Shown: in pieces, positions 18,136 through 30,507 of the stretch
Layout: every line of letters begins with the position of its first letter
Numbering within the stretch: the first letter of the stretch is position 1
Assembly (NCBI RefSeq): GCF_009650765.1
Contig: NZ_CP045740.1
Span: 6,114,001 to 6,178,000 of the forward strand
Direction: 5' to 3'
DNA from: Streptomyces sp. SUK 48
GTDB lineage: Bacteria; Actinomycetota; Actinomycetes; Streptomycetales; Streptomycetaceae
Length of the DNA stretch: 64,000 nucleotides
Program-made: the position numbers and the translations under genes
The notes under the pieces: generated by a model
What the model was told of the DNA's origin: nothing
The model's database searches: none
Seen by the model: the letters and a program-made list of their open reading frames with translations, nothing else

Positions 18136-19140
18136 GTGGAAGTTTCCATGACCCTGTGGGTCCTCACCATCGTGGGCCTGGCCGCCCTGATCGGATTCGA
18201 CTTCCTCATCGGGCGCAAGCCCCATGAGGTGTCGATCAAAGAAGCGGGCATCTGGACCGTCGTCTGGATCGTCCTGGCCGGCCTCTTCGGCCTCGGCCTG
18301 TTCCTCTTCGGCGGCGGACAGCCGGCCGGCGAGTTCTTCGCGGGCTACATCACCGAGAAGTCGCTGAGCGTCGACAACCTCTTCATCTTCGTCCTGATCA
18401 TGGCGAAGTTCGCGGTTCCCGCCCTCTACCAACGGCGCGTCCTGCTCATCGGCGTTCTCATAGCCCTGGTGCTGCGCGCGGTGTTCATCGCCGCCGGAGC
18501 CGCGATCGTCACCAGCTTCTCCTGGGTGTTCTACCTCTTCGGCGCCTTCCTGATATGGACCGCGTGGAAGCTGGTCCAGGAGGCCCGAGCCGACGACGAG
18601 GGCGAGGAGGAGTTCGAGGAGAACCGGCTGCTGAAGGCCGCGGAGCGCAGGTTCGGCGTGGCCGACCGGTACCACGGCACCAAGCTGTGGATCCGGCAGA
18701 ACGGCAAGCGGGTCATGACCCCGATGCTGGTCGTGATGCTCGCCATCGGCACCACCGACCTCCTGTTCGCCCTGGACTCGATCCCCGCCATCTTCGGTCT
18801 GACCCAGGACCCGTACATCGTCTTCACCGCCAACGCCTTCGCGCTGATGGGTCTGCGCCAGCTGTACTTCCTCCTCGGCGGTCTGCTGAAGAAGCTGGTC
18901 CACCTCTCGTACGGCCTGTCGGTCATCCTCGGCTTCATCGGCGTGAAGCTCGTGCTGCACGCCCTGCACGAGTCGGGCGTGCCGGTCCCCGAGATCAGCA
19001 TCCCGGTCTCGCTCGGCGTGATCTGCACGGTCCTGGTCGTCACCACGGTCACCAGCCTCATGGCCTCCAGGAAGCAGGCGGCCCTCGCGGCGGCCGCCGA
19101 CAGCGAGGACGCCGGGAAGCGGGAGTCCGTGGACGTCTGA
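18136..19140 (+). CDS. terC: TerC family integral membrane protein, probable Mn2+ exporter
   Basis: A 334-residue membrane protein with about nine hydrophobic segments. TerC signature stretches include IGFDFLIGRKPHEVS near the start, SVDNLFIFVLIM, and TTDLLFALDSIPAIFGLT. Members of this family (Alx, MeeF, MeeY) are linked to manganese efflux and to metallation of exported enzymes. GTG 18136 was chosen because GGAGG lies 5 bp upstream; an in-frame ATG at 18121 would overlap that site. The upstream yybP-ykoY aptamer strongly supports control by Mn2+. A strong terminator follows. Confidence 0.93.
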   Translation: MEVSMTLWVLTIVGLAALIGFDFLIGRKPHEVSIKEAGIWTVVWIVLAGLFGLGLFLFGGGQPAGEFFAGYITEKSLSVDNLFIFVLIMAKFAVPALYQRRVLLIGVLIALVLRAVFIAAGAAIVTSFSWVFYLFGAFLIWTAWKLVQEARADDEGEEEFEENRLLKAAERRFGVADRYHGTKLWIRQNGKRVMTPMLVVMLAIGTTDLLFALDSIPAIFGLTQDPYIVFTANAFALMGLRQLYFLLGGLLKKLVHLSYGLSVILGFIGVKLVLHALHESGVPVPEISIPVSLGVICTVLVVTTVTSLMASRKQAALAAAADSEDAGKRESVDV

Positions 19141-19174
19141 CCCCACGGCCCGCACGGCTCGGCAGGGCCGCCAT

Positions 19175-19212
19175 CCACGGAGGGGCCTCCGCGAGCGGAG
19201 GCCCCTCCGTGG
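19175..19212 (+). terminator. terminator after terC
   Basis: A perfect 18-bp inverted repeat, CCACGGAGGGGCCTCCGC (19175-19192) and its complement (19195-19212), with a 2-nt spacer. It has no U tract, as is usual in streptomycetes. Confidence 0.85.
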
Positions 19213-19329
19213 GACACGATCCAGCACGCGGGGCCCGGCCCGAGCCGGCGCCGGACCCCGAGGGGAAGGGACGGAAGCATCCGGAACGAACAGAATGCGA
19301 ACCATGTGGCTCTCTGCGACGATCGCGGC

Positions 19330-20430
19330 ATGATCACTTGGCTGCGATCGCTCGCCCGGCGATGGACGATCCCCGTGCCGGTGCTCGCGGTCGTCCTGCT
19401 GATCCTCACCTGGCACCGGGCCATGCCGGGTCCCGTCATCGCCCTGGTGACGGTGGTGCTCGCAGGGGCCGTCCTCGCGGCGGTGCACCACGCCGAAGTG
19501 ATCGCCCACCGCATCGGCGAACCCCTCGGCTCCCTGGTACTGGCCGTCGCCGTCACGGTCATCGAGGTGGCGCTGATCGTCACGCTGATGGCCGACGGCG
19601 GCGACAAAAGCTCCACCCTGGCCAGGGACACCGTATTCGCCGCCGTGATGATCACCTGCAACGGCATCGTCGGCATCTGCCTGCTCGTCGCCTCGCTGCG
19701 GCACGGCACCGCCGTCTTCAACCCCGAGGGCTCCGGCGCCGCGCTCGCGACGGTCGCCACCCTGGCCACGCTGAGCCTGGTGCTGCCGACCTTCACCACC
19801 AGCAAGCCGGGACCGGAGTTCTCCTCACTCCAGCTGACCTTCGCCGCGCTGTCCTCGCTGATCCTCTACGGCCTGTTCGTGACCACCCAGACGGTGCGGC
19901 ACCGGGACTACTTCCTGCCCATCACCCGGCAGGGGGAAGTCATCAACGCCGAGGACCACGCCAGCCCCCCGTCCAAGCGCACCGCCCTGATCAGCCTCGG
20001 CATGCTCGGCCTGGCGCTGATCGGCGTCGTCGGCCTGGCCAAGGGCGTGTCACCCGCCATCGAGTCGGGGGTGGCGGCCGCGGGCCTGCGCCAGGCCGTC
20101 GTCGGTGTGATCATCGCTCTGCTCGTGCTGCTTCCCGAGACCATCGCCGCGTTGCGTGCCGCCCGCCGGGACCGGGTGCAGACCAGTCTCAACCTCGCGC
20201 TCGGCTCGGCGATGGCCAGCATCGGACTGACCATCCCGGCGGTGGCGCTGGCCTCCCTCTGGCTGCCGGGGCCGCTCGTCCTCGGCCTCGACCCCGTCCA
20301 TATGCTGCTGCTCGCGCTCACGGTGGTGGTCGCCTCCCTGACCGTGGTGCCGGGCCGGGCCACCCCCTTGCAGGGCGGTGTCCACCTGGTGCTGTTCGCG
20401 GCCTACCTGGAACTCGCGATCAACCCCTGA
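19330..20430 (+). CDS. chaA: calcium/sodium:proton antiporter, ChaA family
   Basis: A 366-residue membrane protein, the same length as E. coli ChaA, with eleven or so hydrophobic segments. The two acidic ion-binding repeats of the CaCA superfamily are visible: [13 protein letters not shown] and, in the second half, [15 protein letters not shown]. It exchanges cytoplasmic Ca2+, Na+ or K+ for protons. Start ATG 19330; an upstream in-frame GTG at 19306 exists but lacks support. Its end overlaps the convergent MFS gene by 11 bp, so there is no room for a terminator. Confidence 0.92.
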   Translation: MITWLRSLARRWTIPVPVLAVVLLILTWHRAMPGPVIALVTVVLAGAVLAAVHHAEVIAHRIGEPLGSLVLAVAVTVIEVALIVTLMADGGDKSSTLARDTVFAAVMITCNGIVGICLLVASLRHGTAVFNPEGSGAALATVATLATLSLVLPTFTTSKPGPEFSSLQLTFAALSSLILYGLFVTTQTVRHRDYFLPITRQGEVINAEDHASPPSKRTALISLGMLGLALIGVVGLAKGVSPAIESGVAAAGLRQAVVGVIIALLVLLPETIAALRAARRDRVQTSLNLALGSAMASIGLTIPAVALASLWLPGPLVLGLDPVHMLLLALTVVVASLTVVPGRATPLQGGVHLVLFAAYLELAINP

Positions 20431-21736
20431 CCGGGCCGGCCACCGTCTCCACCGCCGGCACCGGCGCCGGGTGCGTCTCCGGCAGCAGCGCGAAGCAGCC
20501 CACGCTGAGCAGCGCCATACCGGTCAGATAGCCGCCCACGCCCCACGGGACGCGCCCGCCGCCCTGCGCGAGCGCCGTGGCCACGATCGGGGTGAGCGCG
20601 CCGCCGAGCACCCCGCCGAGGTTGTAGCCCACCGCGGCGCCCGTGCAGCGCACCCGGGCGTCGAACAGCTCCGGCAGATAGGCGGAGACCACCGAGAACA
20701 CCGTGACGAAGGCGAGCAGCGCGCCCAGCATCCCGAGGAACATGAGCACCGGATCGCCGGTCGCCAGCAGCGAGACCATGGGCAGCATCCACAGCGCGCA
20801 GGCCGTACATCCGGTCACGCACATCGGCCGGCGTCCGTACCGGTCACCGAGCAGCGCCGCGGCGGGGATGAGCGGGGCCTGCACGAGCACCGCCGCCATG
20901 ACGCAGGTCAGCATGACGTTCCGGCTCACGTCGAGCCGCTCCGTCGCGTACGACAGCGACCAGGTCGTCACCGCGTAGAACACCGCGTACCCGGCGGACA
21001 GCGCCCCCGCGGCCAGCAGCACCAGCCGTCTGTGGTGCCGTACGACCTCCATGAAGGGCACGCGCGCGTGGTCGTCGAGCTCCAGGAACCGGGGGCTCTC
21101 GGCGAGCGACGAGCGCAGCCACAGCCCCGCCAGCGCGGGCACCGCCGCCGCCCAGAACGGCACCCGCCAGCCCCACCGCGCGAACTGCGCGTCGGAGAGC
21201 CCGGTGGACAGCGCCAGCATCGCCCCGTTGGCGAGCACGAAACCGATCGCGGGCCCCAGCTGCGGAATGCTCGACCACAGGGCGCGCCGTCCGGCGGGCG
21301 CGTGCTCGACGGTGAGCAGGACGGCCCCGCCCCACTCGCCGCCCAGCCCGAGCCCTTGCAGAAACCGCAGCAGCAGGAGCAGCACGGGCGCGGCCACACC
21401 GATCGAGGCGTACGAGGGCACACAGCCCACCGCGATCGTGGAGGCGCTGGTGAGCAGCAGCGAGGCGATGAGCACCGGCCGCCGACCGCGCCGGTCCCCG
21501 AGGTGCCCGAACAGCACCGATCCCAGCGGCCTGGCCACGAAACCCACGCCGAACGTCGCGAACGCCGCCAGCGTCCCGGTGGCCGGCGAGAACGAGGGGA
21601 AGAACAGCGGCCCCAGGACCAGCGCGGCCGCGGTCCCGTAGGCGTAGAAGTCGTAGAACTCGACCGCGGTGCCGGCGAGCGAGGCGGCGGCCAGGCGCGG
21701 CAGAGAGGCGGTGGTGACAGCGCGTACGTCGTGCAT
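20420..21736 (-). CDS. MFS transporter, metabolite:H+ symporter (MHS) type
   Basis: A 438-residue 12-helix transporter. The MHS subfamily signature is clear: [17 protein letters not shown] in helix 1, [14 protein letters not shown] between helices 2 and 3, and [18 protein letters not shown] in helix 4. Relatives carry dicarboxylates, shikimate, proline or betaine with protons; the substrate here is unknown. It is divergent from aroQ (3-dehydroquinate dehydratase), which makes a shikimate-type aromatic acid an interesting but unproven substrate. Confidence 0.9.
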   Translation of the reverse strand: MHDVRAVTTASLPRLAAASLAGTAVEFYDFYAYGTAAALVLGPLFFPSFSPATGTLAAFATFGVGFVARPLGSVLFGHLGDRRGRRPVLIASLLLTSASTIAVGCVPSYASIGVAAPVLLLLLRFLQGLGLGGEWGGAVLLTVEHAPAGRRALWSSIPQLGPAIGFVLANGAMLALSTGLSDAQFARWGWRVPFWAAAVPALAGLWLRSSLAESPRFLELDDHARVPFMEVVRHHRRLVLLAAGALSAGYAVFYAVTTWSLSYATERLDVSRNVMLTCVMAAVLVQAPLIPAAALLGDRYGRRPMCVTGCTACALWMLPMVSLLATGDPVLMFLGMLGALLAFVTVFSVVSAYLPELFDARVRCTGAAVGYNLGGVLGGALTPIVATALAQGGGRVPWGVGGYLTGMALLSVGCFALLPETHPAPVPAVETVAGPVRG

Positions 21737-21910
21737 GGTGCGTCAACTACCCACTGTGATCACGGATTACGGGGGCGTACAGGGGTGACCGAGTGGCCGA
21801 AGCGCGCGCCCGGGGCGAGTGGGGACGAGGCCGGAGCGCACGCCGGAGCCGTGATAGACCGGGATCGAGCGGCGGTCGCGGACGCACCGCCCCGAACGAC
21901 CGGAGGAACC

Positions 21911-22384
21911 GTGCCCCGCACCCTGGCCAACGCCCCGATCATGATCCTCAACGGGCCCAACCTGAACCTGCTGGGCCGGCGCCAGCCGGAGATCTACGGC
22001 AGGGAGACCCTCGCCGACGTCGAGGCACTGTGCGCCGAGGCGGCGGCGAGGCACGGCGGCACGACCGACTTCCGGCAGTCCAACCACGAGGGCGAACTGG
22101 TCGACTGGATCCACGAGGCGCGCCTGGGTCACTGCGGCATCGTCATCAACCCCGGCGCCTACTCCCACACGTCGGTGGCGATCCTGGACGCGCTCAACAC
22201 CTGCGACGGCATGCCCGTCCTGGAGGTGCACATCTCCAACATCCACCGGCGCGAGACGTTCCGGCACCACTCGTACGTCTCCCTGCGCGCCGACGGCGTG
22301 ATCGCGGGCTGTGGCGTGCAGGGCTACGCGTTCGGCGTCGAGCGCGTCGTGGCACTCCTGGGCGCAACGCGAGCCGACGCGTAG
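21911..22384 (+). CDS. aroQ: type II 3-dehydroquinate dehydratase
   Basis: A 157-residue enzyme of the shikimate pathway converting 3-dehydroquinate to 3-dehydroshikimate, active as a dodecamer. The N-terminal motif [18 protein letters not shown] carries the catalytic arginine and tyrosine (R24 and Y29 counting the initiator). [18 protein letters not shown] and [11 protein letters not shown] (H107) complete the active site. Length and residues fit the S. coelicolor enzyme. GTG 21911 follows GGAGGAACC. The gene appears monocistronic, with no other aro gene nearby. Confidence 0.96.
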   Translation: MPRTLANAPIMILNGPNLNLLGRRQPEIYGRETLADVEALCAEAAARHGGTTDFRQSNHEGELVDWIHEARLGHCGIVINPGAYSHTSVAILDALNTCDGMPVLEVHISNIHRRETFRHHSYVSLRADGVIAGCGVQGYAFGVERVVALLGATRADA

Positions 22385-22415
22385 TCCCCGCGCCGCGCGG
22401 GGCCCCGCGGCGGTC

Positions 22416-23168
22416 CTACAGGCGGCCGGCCTCGACGATCCGCCGCAGGAAGCGCCGGGTGCGTTCCTGCTGCGGATCCCCGAACACCTGCTCGGCTGTG
22501 CCGTGTTCGAGGACGACCCCGCCGTCCAGGAAGCACACCTGGTCGGCGACGTCCCGCGCGAAGCCCATCTCATGGGTGGCCAGCACCATGGTCATGCCTT
22601 CGTCCTTCAGCCCCCGGACCACCTCCAGCACCTCGCCCACCAGTTCGGGGTCGAGCGCGGCCGTGATCTCGTCCAGTAGCAACAGCCGGGGCCGCACGGC
22701 GAGGGCCCGTACGATCGCCACCCGCTGCTGCTGGCCGCCACTGAGCCGGTCCGGATAGGCGTCCGCCTTACCGGCCAGCCCGAGGCGCTCCAGCAGTCCT
22801 CTGGCCCGCTCCTCGGCCTCGGCGCGGGAGACGCCGTGCACCCGCCGCGGGGCGAGCGTGATGTTGTCCAGCACGCTCATGTGCGGGAAGAGGTTGTACG
22901 CCTGGAAGACCACGCCGATCCGACGCCGCACCGCGTCCTGGTCGGCCCGGGGATCGGTGATCTCCTCGCCGTCCAGCCAGATCGCGCCGTCGTCGATCTC
23001 CTCCAGGAGGTTGGCGCACCGCAGCAGCGTCGACTTCCCGGACCCGGAGGCGCCGATCAGCGCGGTCACCGTGTGCGGGGCGACCTCCAGACCGACGTCC
23101 CGCAGGACAGCCGAGCCGCCGAAGGTCTTGCGGACCGACTCCATGCGCAGCACCGGCGCGTCGCTCAT
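22416..23168 (-). CDS. polar amino acid ABC transporter, ATP-binding protein
   Basis: A 250-residue GlnQ-type ATPase. It has Walker A GASGSGKST, the Q-loop GVVFQAYNLFPHM, signature LSGGQQQRVAI, Walker B LLLDEITAALDPE, and the switch histidine in VLATHEMGFA. The ATG overlaps the permease stop codon (ATGA). It powers import of a polar amino acid together with the two upstream genes, and is the last gene of the three-gene minus-strand operon. Confidence 0.94.
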   Translation of the reverse strand: MSDAPVLRMESVRKTFGGSAVLRDVGLEVAPHTVTALIGASGSGKSTLLRCANLLEEIDDGAIWLDGEEITDPRADQDAVRRRIGVVFQAYNLFPHMSVLDNITLAPRRVHGVSRAEAEERARGLLERLGLAGKADAYPDRLSGGQQQRVAIVRALAVRPRLLLLDEITAALDPELVGEVLEVVRGLKDEGMTMVLATHEMGFARDVADQVCFLDGGVVLEHGTAEQVFGDPQQERTRRFLRRIVEAGRL

Positions 23169-24076
23169 AGGGATCCTCCCTGTTCCCGCCGCCGGTCAAG
23201 GCGGGCCGTCACCCAGTCCGTGAAGCGGGTCATCGGAATGGTCAGCGCCACGAACACGAGGCCCGCCACGATATACGGCGTGTAGTTCAGGCTGCGGCCC
23301 ACGATGATGTCGGCCGCCCGTACGGCGTCCACCGCGCCGCCGATCGACACCAGGCCGGTGTCCTTCTGGAGCGACACCAGGTCGTTGAGCAGCGGCGGCA
23401 CCTGCCGGCGCACCGCCTGGGGCAGCACCACGTAGCGCAGGGCCTGGCGGTTGGTCAGGCCCAGCGAGCGGGCCGCCGCGCGCTGGGAGGGGTGGATCGA
23501 CTCGATGCCGGCCCGGAACACCTCGGCGACGTACGCCGAGTACGTCAGGGTCAGCGCCGTGCCGCCGAGCAGCACCGGATCGACCGTCACCCCCTGGAGC
23601 CGCAGCGCGGGTACGCCGAGGACCACGATCATCAGATTGATGATCAGTGGCAGCCCGCGGAAGAAGTCGGTGTACGCCGCCGCCAGTACCCGCAGCGGGA
23701 AGAACACCGGGCCGCGCAGGGTGCGCGCGATCGCGATCAGCATGCCGAGGACCAGGACGGTGACACCGCAGATCAGCAGCAGGCGGACGTTCAGCCACAG
23801 CCCTTCGAGGACCTTCGGGAGCGCCTCGCGCGCGTACTGGGCGCTGAAGAACGTCTCCTTGGTGCGCGGCCAGCCGGGCGCGTCGACCACGACCAGGTAG
23901 AGCACGGCGGCGGTGACCAGGGTGGACAGCGCCGCGACGGCCGTCGCGCGGCGGGCCCGGGTCCGCTTGTGGCGTTCGCGCTCCAGCCGCCGTGCGGAGG
24001 GGACGTAGCCGTCGCCGGGCATGCCGTCCTCGTCGTCGGCTCCCTCCCGCGCGGACTCGCCCTTGGTGACGGTCAC
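23165..24076 (-). CDS. polar amino acid ABC transporter, permease
   Basis: A 303-residue HisM/GlnP-type permease. After a charged N-terminus (about 60 residues including a KRTRARR stretch) there is one hydrophobic segment. The ABC permease domain follows with FRGLPLIINLMIV, AYVAEVFRAGIESIHPSQ and the EAA-loop EAARSLGLT-like AAARSLGLTNRQALRYVVLPQA. The GTG start at 24076 overlaps the stop of the binding-protein gene (GTGA). The N-terminus is longer than in most relatives; an internal ATG (MPGDGYVPS) is an alternative start. Confidence 0.92.
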   Translation of the reverse strand: MTVTKGESAREGADDEDGMPGDGYVPSARRLERERHKRTRARRATAVAALSTLVTAAVLYLVVVDAPGWPRTKETFFSAQYAREALPKVLEGLWLNVRLLLICGVTVLVLGMLIAIARTLRGPVFFPLRVLAAAYTDFFRGLPLIINLMIVVLGVPALRLQGVTVDPVLLGGTALTLTYSAYVAEVFRAGIESIHPSQRAAARSLGLTNRQALRYVVLPQAVRRQVPPLLNDLVSLQKDTGLVSIGGAVDAVRAADIIVGRSLNYTPYIVAGLVFVALTIPMTRFTDWVTARLDRRREQGGSL

Positions 24077-24957
24077 TTGAGCACCGGGGCGCCGACGGCG
24101 TCGGACAGCCATCGCTGGTCGAGCCGCGCCAGGGTGCCGTCCTTGCGCAGGGCGTCGACGGCGCCGCTCACGCACGGGGTCAGCGCGCTGCCCTTGTCGA
24201 GCACCAGGCCGAACTGCTCGGGCGTGCCGCCCTGGTTCTCGAACTGGCCGACGATCTCGGCGCTCGTCACCTCGGCGGAGGTGATGTAGAACGCGGTCGG
24301 CAGATCGGTGACGACGGCGTCGACCTGGCCGTTCTTCAGGGCGGACTTGGCCTGGTCGTTCTTGGCGTAGACGGCGGGGTCCTGCTTGGGCTTCACCACG
24401 CCGGTGATGTAGTCGAGACTCGTGGTGCCCACCTGGGCGCCCAGTTTGAGGCCGCGCAGGTCCGCGATGCTCCTCGCCTTCGCGGCCTTGCTCCCCTTGA
24501 GCGCGATGACGGCCTGGCGCACGTCGTAGTAGCCGGAGGAGAAGTCGACGGCCTTTTTGCGTTCGGTGCTGATCGAAACCTGGTTGATGTCGAAGTCGAA
24601 GGTCTTCACGCCGGGCGCGAACGCCTTGTTGAAGGGCACGCTCTGCCAGACCACCTTGTCCTTGCCGTACCCGAGCTGCCCGGCCACGGCGTAGGCGACC
24701 GCGGATTCGAAGCCCTTGCCGTCGGTGGGCTTGTCGTCCTTGAACCACGGCTCGTAGGCGGGTTCGTCCGTCGCGATGGTCAGTTTCCCGGACGTCTTGG
24801 TGGCCAGCTTGCCCTTGGCGCAGCTCGCGGCGGCCGAACCGGGCGCGGTGGCCGACGACTTCGCCTCGGGCTGCGGGGCGCAGCCGACGGCGGTGGCGAG
24901 CAGGGCGAGGGCGGCGGCCGCTGCCGCGCGGCGCACTGGGCGAGGGGCGAGGTGCAT
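24073..24957 (-). CDS. polar amino acid ABC transporter, substrate-binding lipoprotein
   Basis: A 294-residue family 3 binding protein. A signal peptide with basic n-region and the probable lipobox TAVGC (Cys at about 26) would anchor it outside the membrane. The mature part has LTIATDEPAYEPWF, DFDINQVSISTERKKAVDFS, LRGLKLGAQVGTTS and VDAVVTDLPTAFYI. The DINQ wording differs from the usual D(M/L)I of glutamine-type proteins, so the ligand is open. ATG 24957 has no clear ribosome site; CACTCT lies 6 nt before it, suggesting a leaderless start. Confidence 0.92.
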   Translation of the reverse strand: MHLAPRPVRRAAAAAALALLATAVGCAPQPEAKSSATAPGSAAASCAKGKLATKTSGKLTIATDEPAYEPWFKDDKPTDGKGFESAVAYAVAGQLGYGKDKVVWQSVPFNKAFAPGVKTFDFDINQVSISTERKKAVDFSSGYYDVRQAVIALKGSKAAKARSIADLRGLKLGAQVGTTSLDYITGVVKPKQDPAVYAKNDQAKSALKNGQVDAVVTDLPTAFYITSAEVTSAEIVGQFENQGGTPEQFGLVLDKGSALTPCVSGAVDALRKDGTLARLDQRWLSDAVGAPVLK

Positions 24958-25320
24958 GGCGGGAGAGTGGCAGCGAACTCGGCGTTTGTCGAGGTCACGA
25001 CCATTTTTGTCCGCATAGTGGGAGCGGGTGTTGCGGCTGTGTGAACGCGAACCGGGGCGGTGGTGCCCCGGCCCGGGCCGCCGGCCCAGGGCAGGGTGGG
25101 CAGACCGGCGGCCCTGCCGCTCGGGAGCCGTCATCCCGGGCGGGGCTGCGACCAGTTGACCGCGGGTCGCCGGTTCGGGGGAGCGTGCGGGGGCACCGGG
25201 CGCGTGCGAAACGTTCACACGGGGCGCGCGGAACGGCGTCCACGCCGGGCGCACGGGGCGGTCGTACACGCTGGTCGTACGTGCCGGGCGTACGGCATCT
25301 CCCTTATGGGCGGCCGGGGT
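24958..25320. other. 363-bp intergenic region without a gene
   Basis: This region separates two minus-strand units. It should hold the promoter of the ABC operon near 24960-25030, where the sequence is least GC-rich (GACCATTTTTGTCCGCATAG). The rest is ordinary GC-rich sequence. I see no terminator hairpin, RNA gene or credible ORF. Confidence 0.5.
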
Positions 25321-25977
25321 TCACCACCCGCGCGTGCGCCACTCCGGCAGATGCGGGCGTTCGGCGCCGAGCGTGGTGTCGTCGCCGTGCCCCGGATAGA
25401 CCCAGGTCTCGTCCGGCAGCGTGTCGAAGATCTTCGTCTCCACGTCGTGGATCAGGCTGGCGAACGCCTCCGGGTCCTTGTGCGTGTTGCCGACGCCGCC
25501 CGGGAAGAGGCAGTCGCCGGTGAAGACGTGCGGATGGCCGTGCGGGTCGTCGTAGACCAGCGCGATGGAGCCCGGCGTGTGCCCGACGAGGTGGCGCGCG
25601 GTGAGTTCCACCTGTCCCACCCGGATGACGTCGCCGTCGTCCACGAGCACGTCGGTGGCCACCGGGATGCCCGGCGCGTCCTCGCGTCCGGCGTGCGTGC
25701 GCGCGCCCGTGGCGGCCACGACCTCGGCGAGCGCCTGCCAGTGGTCGCCGTGCTGGTGGGTGGTGACGACGGACGCGATGCCGTCGTCCCCGATCATCCC
25801 CAGGAGTGTCCGCGGCTCGCTCGCGGCGTCGATCAGAAGCTGCTCGTCGGTGGCCCGGCAGCGCAGCAGATAGGCGTTGTTGTCCATCGGCCCGACCGCG
25901 ATCTTCGTGATCATCAGGTCCTTGAGCTCATGCACATCCGCCGGCCCGCCGACCCTGACCTCGCCCGTGTACGTCAT
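25321..25977 (-). CDS. metallo-beta-lactamase fold hydrolase (glyoxalase II-like)
   Basis: A 218-residue protein with the zinc-binding signature THQHGDHW, a later HLVGHTPGS histidine, FTGDCLFPGGVGN with the bridging aspartate, and a final YPGHGDDT histidine. This set is typical of hydroxyacylglutathione hydrolase-like enzymes; in mycothiol-using actinobacteria the thiol ester substrate would be a mycothiol derivative, which is inference. ATG 25977 has no ribosome site but has TAGGCT 7 nt upstream, the pattern of a leaderless message. Confidence 0.9.
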   Translation of the reverse strand: MTYTGEVRVGGPADVHELKDLMITKIAVGPMDNNAYLLRCRATDEQLLIDAASEPRTLLGMIGDDGIASVVTTHQHGDHWQALAEVVAATGARTHAGREDAPGIPVATDVLVDDGDVIRVGQVELTARHLVGHTPGSIALVYDDPHGHPHVFTGDCLFPGGVGNTHKDPEAFASLIHDVETKIFDTLPDETWVYPGHGDDTTLGAERPHLPEWRTRGW

Positions 25978-26049
25978 GGTGATCAGCCTATGCCGTTCGC
26001 GGTGACGGCGACGCCCCACCGGCACAAGCGGTCCGAAGCGCGGAACTCC

Positions 26050-26282
26050 TCACCTGATGACGCGGATATCCGGCAGCACGGAGGCGTCCCCACCTTCCCG
26101 CGCGAGCACCCGCCGGGCGATCTCCCGCGCCCCGCCCGGCGTCCATCGAGATCGAGCGCGATCTCATCGGTCAGGACACCGTGCCGCTCCAGCCACGCCG
26201 TCTGCGCCGGAGCGGGCGCGGCGACGACGGTGAGCGCCTCTGTCGGGAGGCGGCGGCGAAACGCGGCATCAGAAGTCCTCAC
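26050..26282 (-). pseudogene. small hypothetical gene, frameshifted
   Basis: On the minus strand, GTG 26282 opens a gene-like frame reading VRTSDAAFRRRLPTEALTVV, then ERHGVLTDEIALDLD. A second frame then reads REIARRVLAREGGDASVLPD and ends IRVIR with a stop at 26050-26052. The two do not join without a net one-base shift, around 26120-26145 in a G/C-rich run. Both halves look like ordinary protein rather than GC shadow. I do not recognise the family. The intact product would be about 77 residues. Confidence 0.45.
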
Positions 26283-26395
26283 GCCTTGATCGTCACACGC
26301 CCCCGAACCGGAGCGCCCACCTCTTCGCCCTCGGCCCTCGTCCGGCATCTTCGTCCGGCGCCGGCGACCGCTCTGCCGTACCCCGGGTTCAAAAC

Positions 26396-27082
26396 CTAGA
26401 GCGGCGGGAGCTTCGGCAGGGTGCCGCCCTCCGTCGCCAGGGCGGAGCCGTCGCGGCGGCCGGCGAGCCAGCCGACCAGGTCGGCGAGGGTGCCCGTGAC
26501 GGTGACCTCGGGCTTGTCCGCGGCCCTTCCCGTGGTCCACTCGTGGGCGCCGTCCGCGACGCGGGTCGCGGGGACGTCGGGGCTGCCGGAGAAGCGCCGG
26601 GTCAGGAAGCCGGCCTCGCGCTCCAGGAACTCGGCCGGCAGATCCTCCAGGTCGTACCCGATACCGAGGTCCACATGGTGCAGCTCCACCTCGATCCACC
26701 GGCGGAACGGCACCCGGGCCGCGTCGTCGGTGACCCCGTTGCGCAGCTCCACCGTGCGCGTCCAGTCCGCGGGCGCGTCCCCCGCCGCCCGGAACCGCTC
26801 CGCGGTCTCGCGCAGGTCGGCGAGCTGGACCTCCAGGGGACGCGCGGCGCCGTTGTCGATGTCGGCGTCCCGTGCCTCGGCGCTCGCGTACATGGGCCGG
26901 CCCTCGAGGACGTTCACGAGCGCGTCCGCGTTCCGGGCGAGGTGGGCGAGGACATGGCCGCGGCTCCAGCCGGGAAGCCGTGACGACTCGGCGAGTGAGG
27001 CGTTGTCCAGTTGTGCGACCGCGTTGAGCAGCCGCTCGGTCGCGTCACGTACACATGCCAGGTCATGAGCGTGATCAATCAT
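26396..27082 (-). CDS. maleylpyruvate isomerase family mycothiol-dependent enzyme
   Basis: A 228-residue protein of the DinB-like/MDMPI fold. The N-terminal helix bundle contains LPGWSRGHVLAHLARNADAL, with the conserved histidine that helps bind zinc. WIEVELHHVDLGIGY provides the second metal motif, and the C-terminal domain has VTVTGTLADLVGWLAGR. Members use mycothiol as cofactor, with isomerase or S-transferase activity; the substrate here is unknown. TAGGGT lies 7 nt before the ATG, so a leaderless transcript is likely. Confidence 0.88.
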   Translation of the reverse strand: MIDHAHDLACVRDATERLLNAVAQLDNASLAESSRLPGWSRGHVLAHLARNADALVNVLEGRPMYASAEARDADIDNGAARPLEVQLADLRETAERFRAAGDAPADWTRTVELRNGVTDDAARVPFRRWIEVELHHVDLGIGYDLEDLPAEFLEREAGFLTRRFSGSPDVPATRVADGAHEWTTGRAADKPEVTVTGTLADLVGWLAGRRDGSALATEGGTLPKLPPL

Positions 27083-27227
27083 GGGCCCGACCCTAGCCCC
27101 GCCACACGTTCGGGTGAAGCTGGTGAAGCTCGTCCGTTATTCGAATGCGCGTGCTATATGGTCGAAGGCGGCGTCGGGCATGCTGGAAGGCCGGGGGTTG
27201 TTATGCAACCGAGCAATCCGACCGGCG

Positions 27228-27250
27228 TTGTCAGTGGCTCCCCCTAGTGT
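27228..27250 (+). promoter_or_regulatory. PafBC/RecA-NDp-type promoter of uvrA
   Basis: TTGTCAGTG (27228-27236), eight bases, TAGTGT (27245-27250): an exact match to TTGTCRGTG-N8-TANNNT. The predicted 5' end near 27257 gives a leader of about 50 nt. That leader contains an imperfect hairpin (27253-27284, loop GCTTCG). Confidence 0.88.
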
Positions 27251-27306
27251 GAAGAAGCACGGGGGCTTCGCCCCTGTCACTTCTCCCAAGAAAGGTGCGG
27301 ACCGGC

Positions 27307-30390
<3,084 letters not shown>

Positions 30391-30405
30391 CATCGGGTCA
30401 AAAAT

Positions 30406-30440
30406 ACGGCGCCCCGCGGGAACTCCCCGCGGGGCGCCGT
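30406..30440 (+). terminator. terminator after uvrA
   Basis: A perfect 15-bp stem, ACGGCGCCCCGCGGG (30406-30420) with its complement (30426-30440) and a 5-nt loop, preceded by AAAAAT. It lies 16 bp after the uvrA stop. Confidence 0.85.
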
Positions 30441-30507
30441 CCGTTCCACCCTCAGCCGCACGAACCGTCGGCCGTTCCTTGACAAGAGCAGACGGAAAGC
30501 GGACGAC

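Noticed and set aside
21782..21806. tRNA-like start (GGGTGACCGAGTGGCCGAAG) resembling a serine/leucine tRNA D-arm
   Set aside because: No anticodon arm, GTTCGA T-loop or acceptor complement follows within tRNA length.
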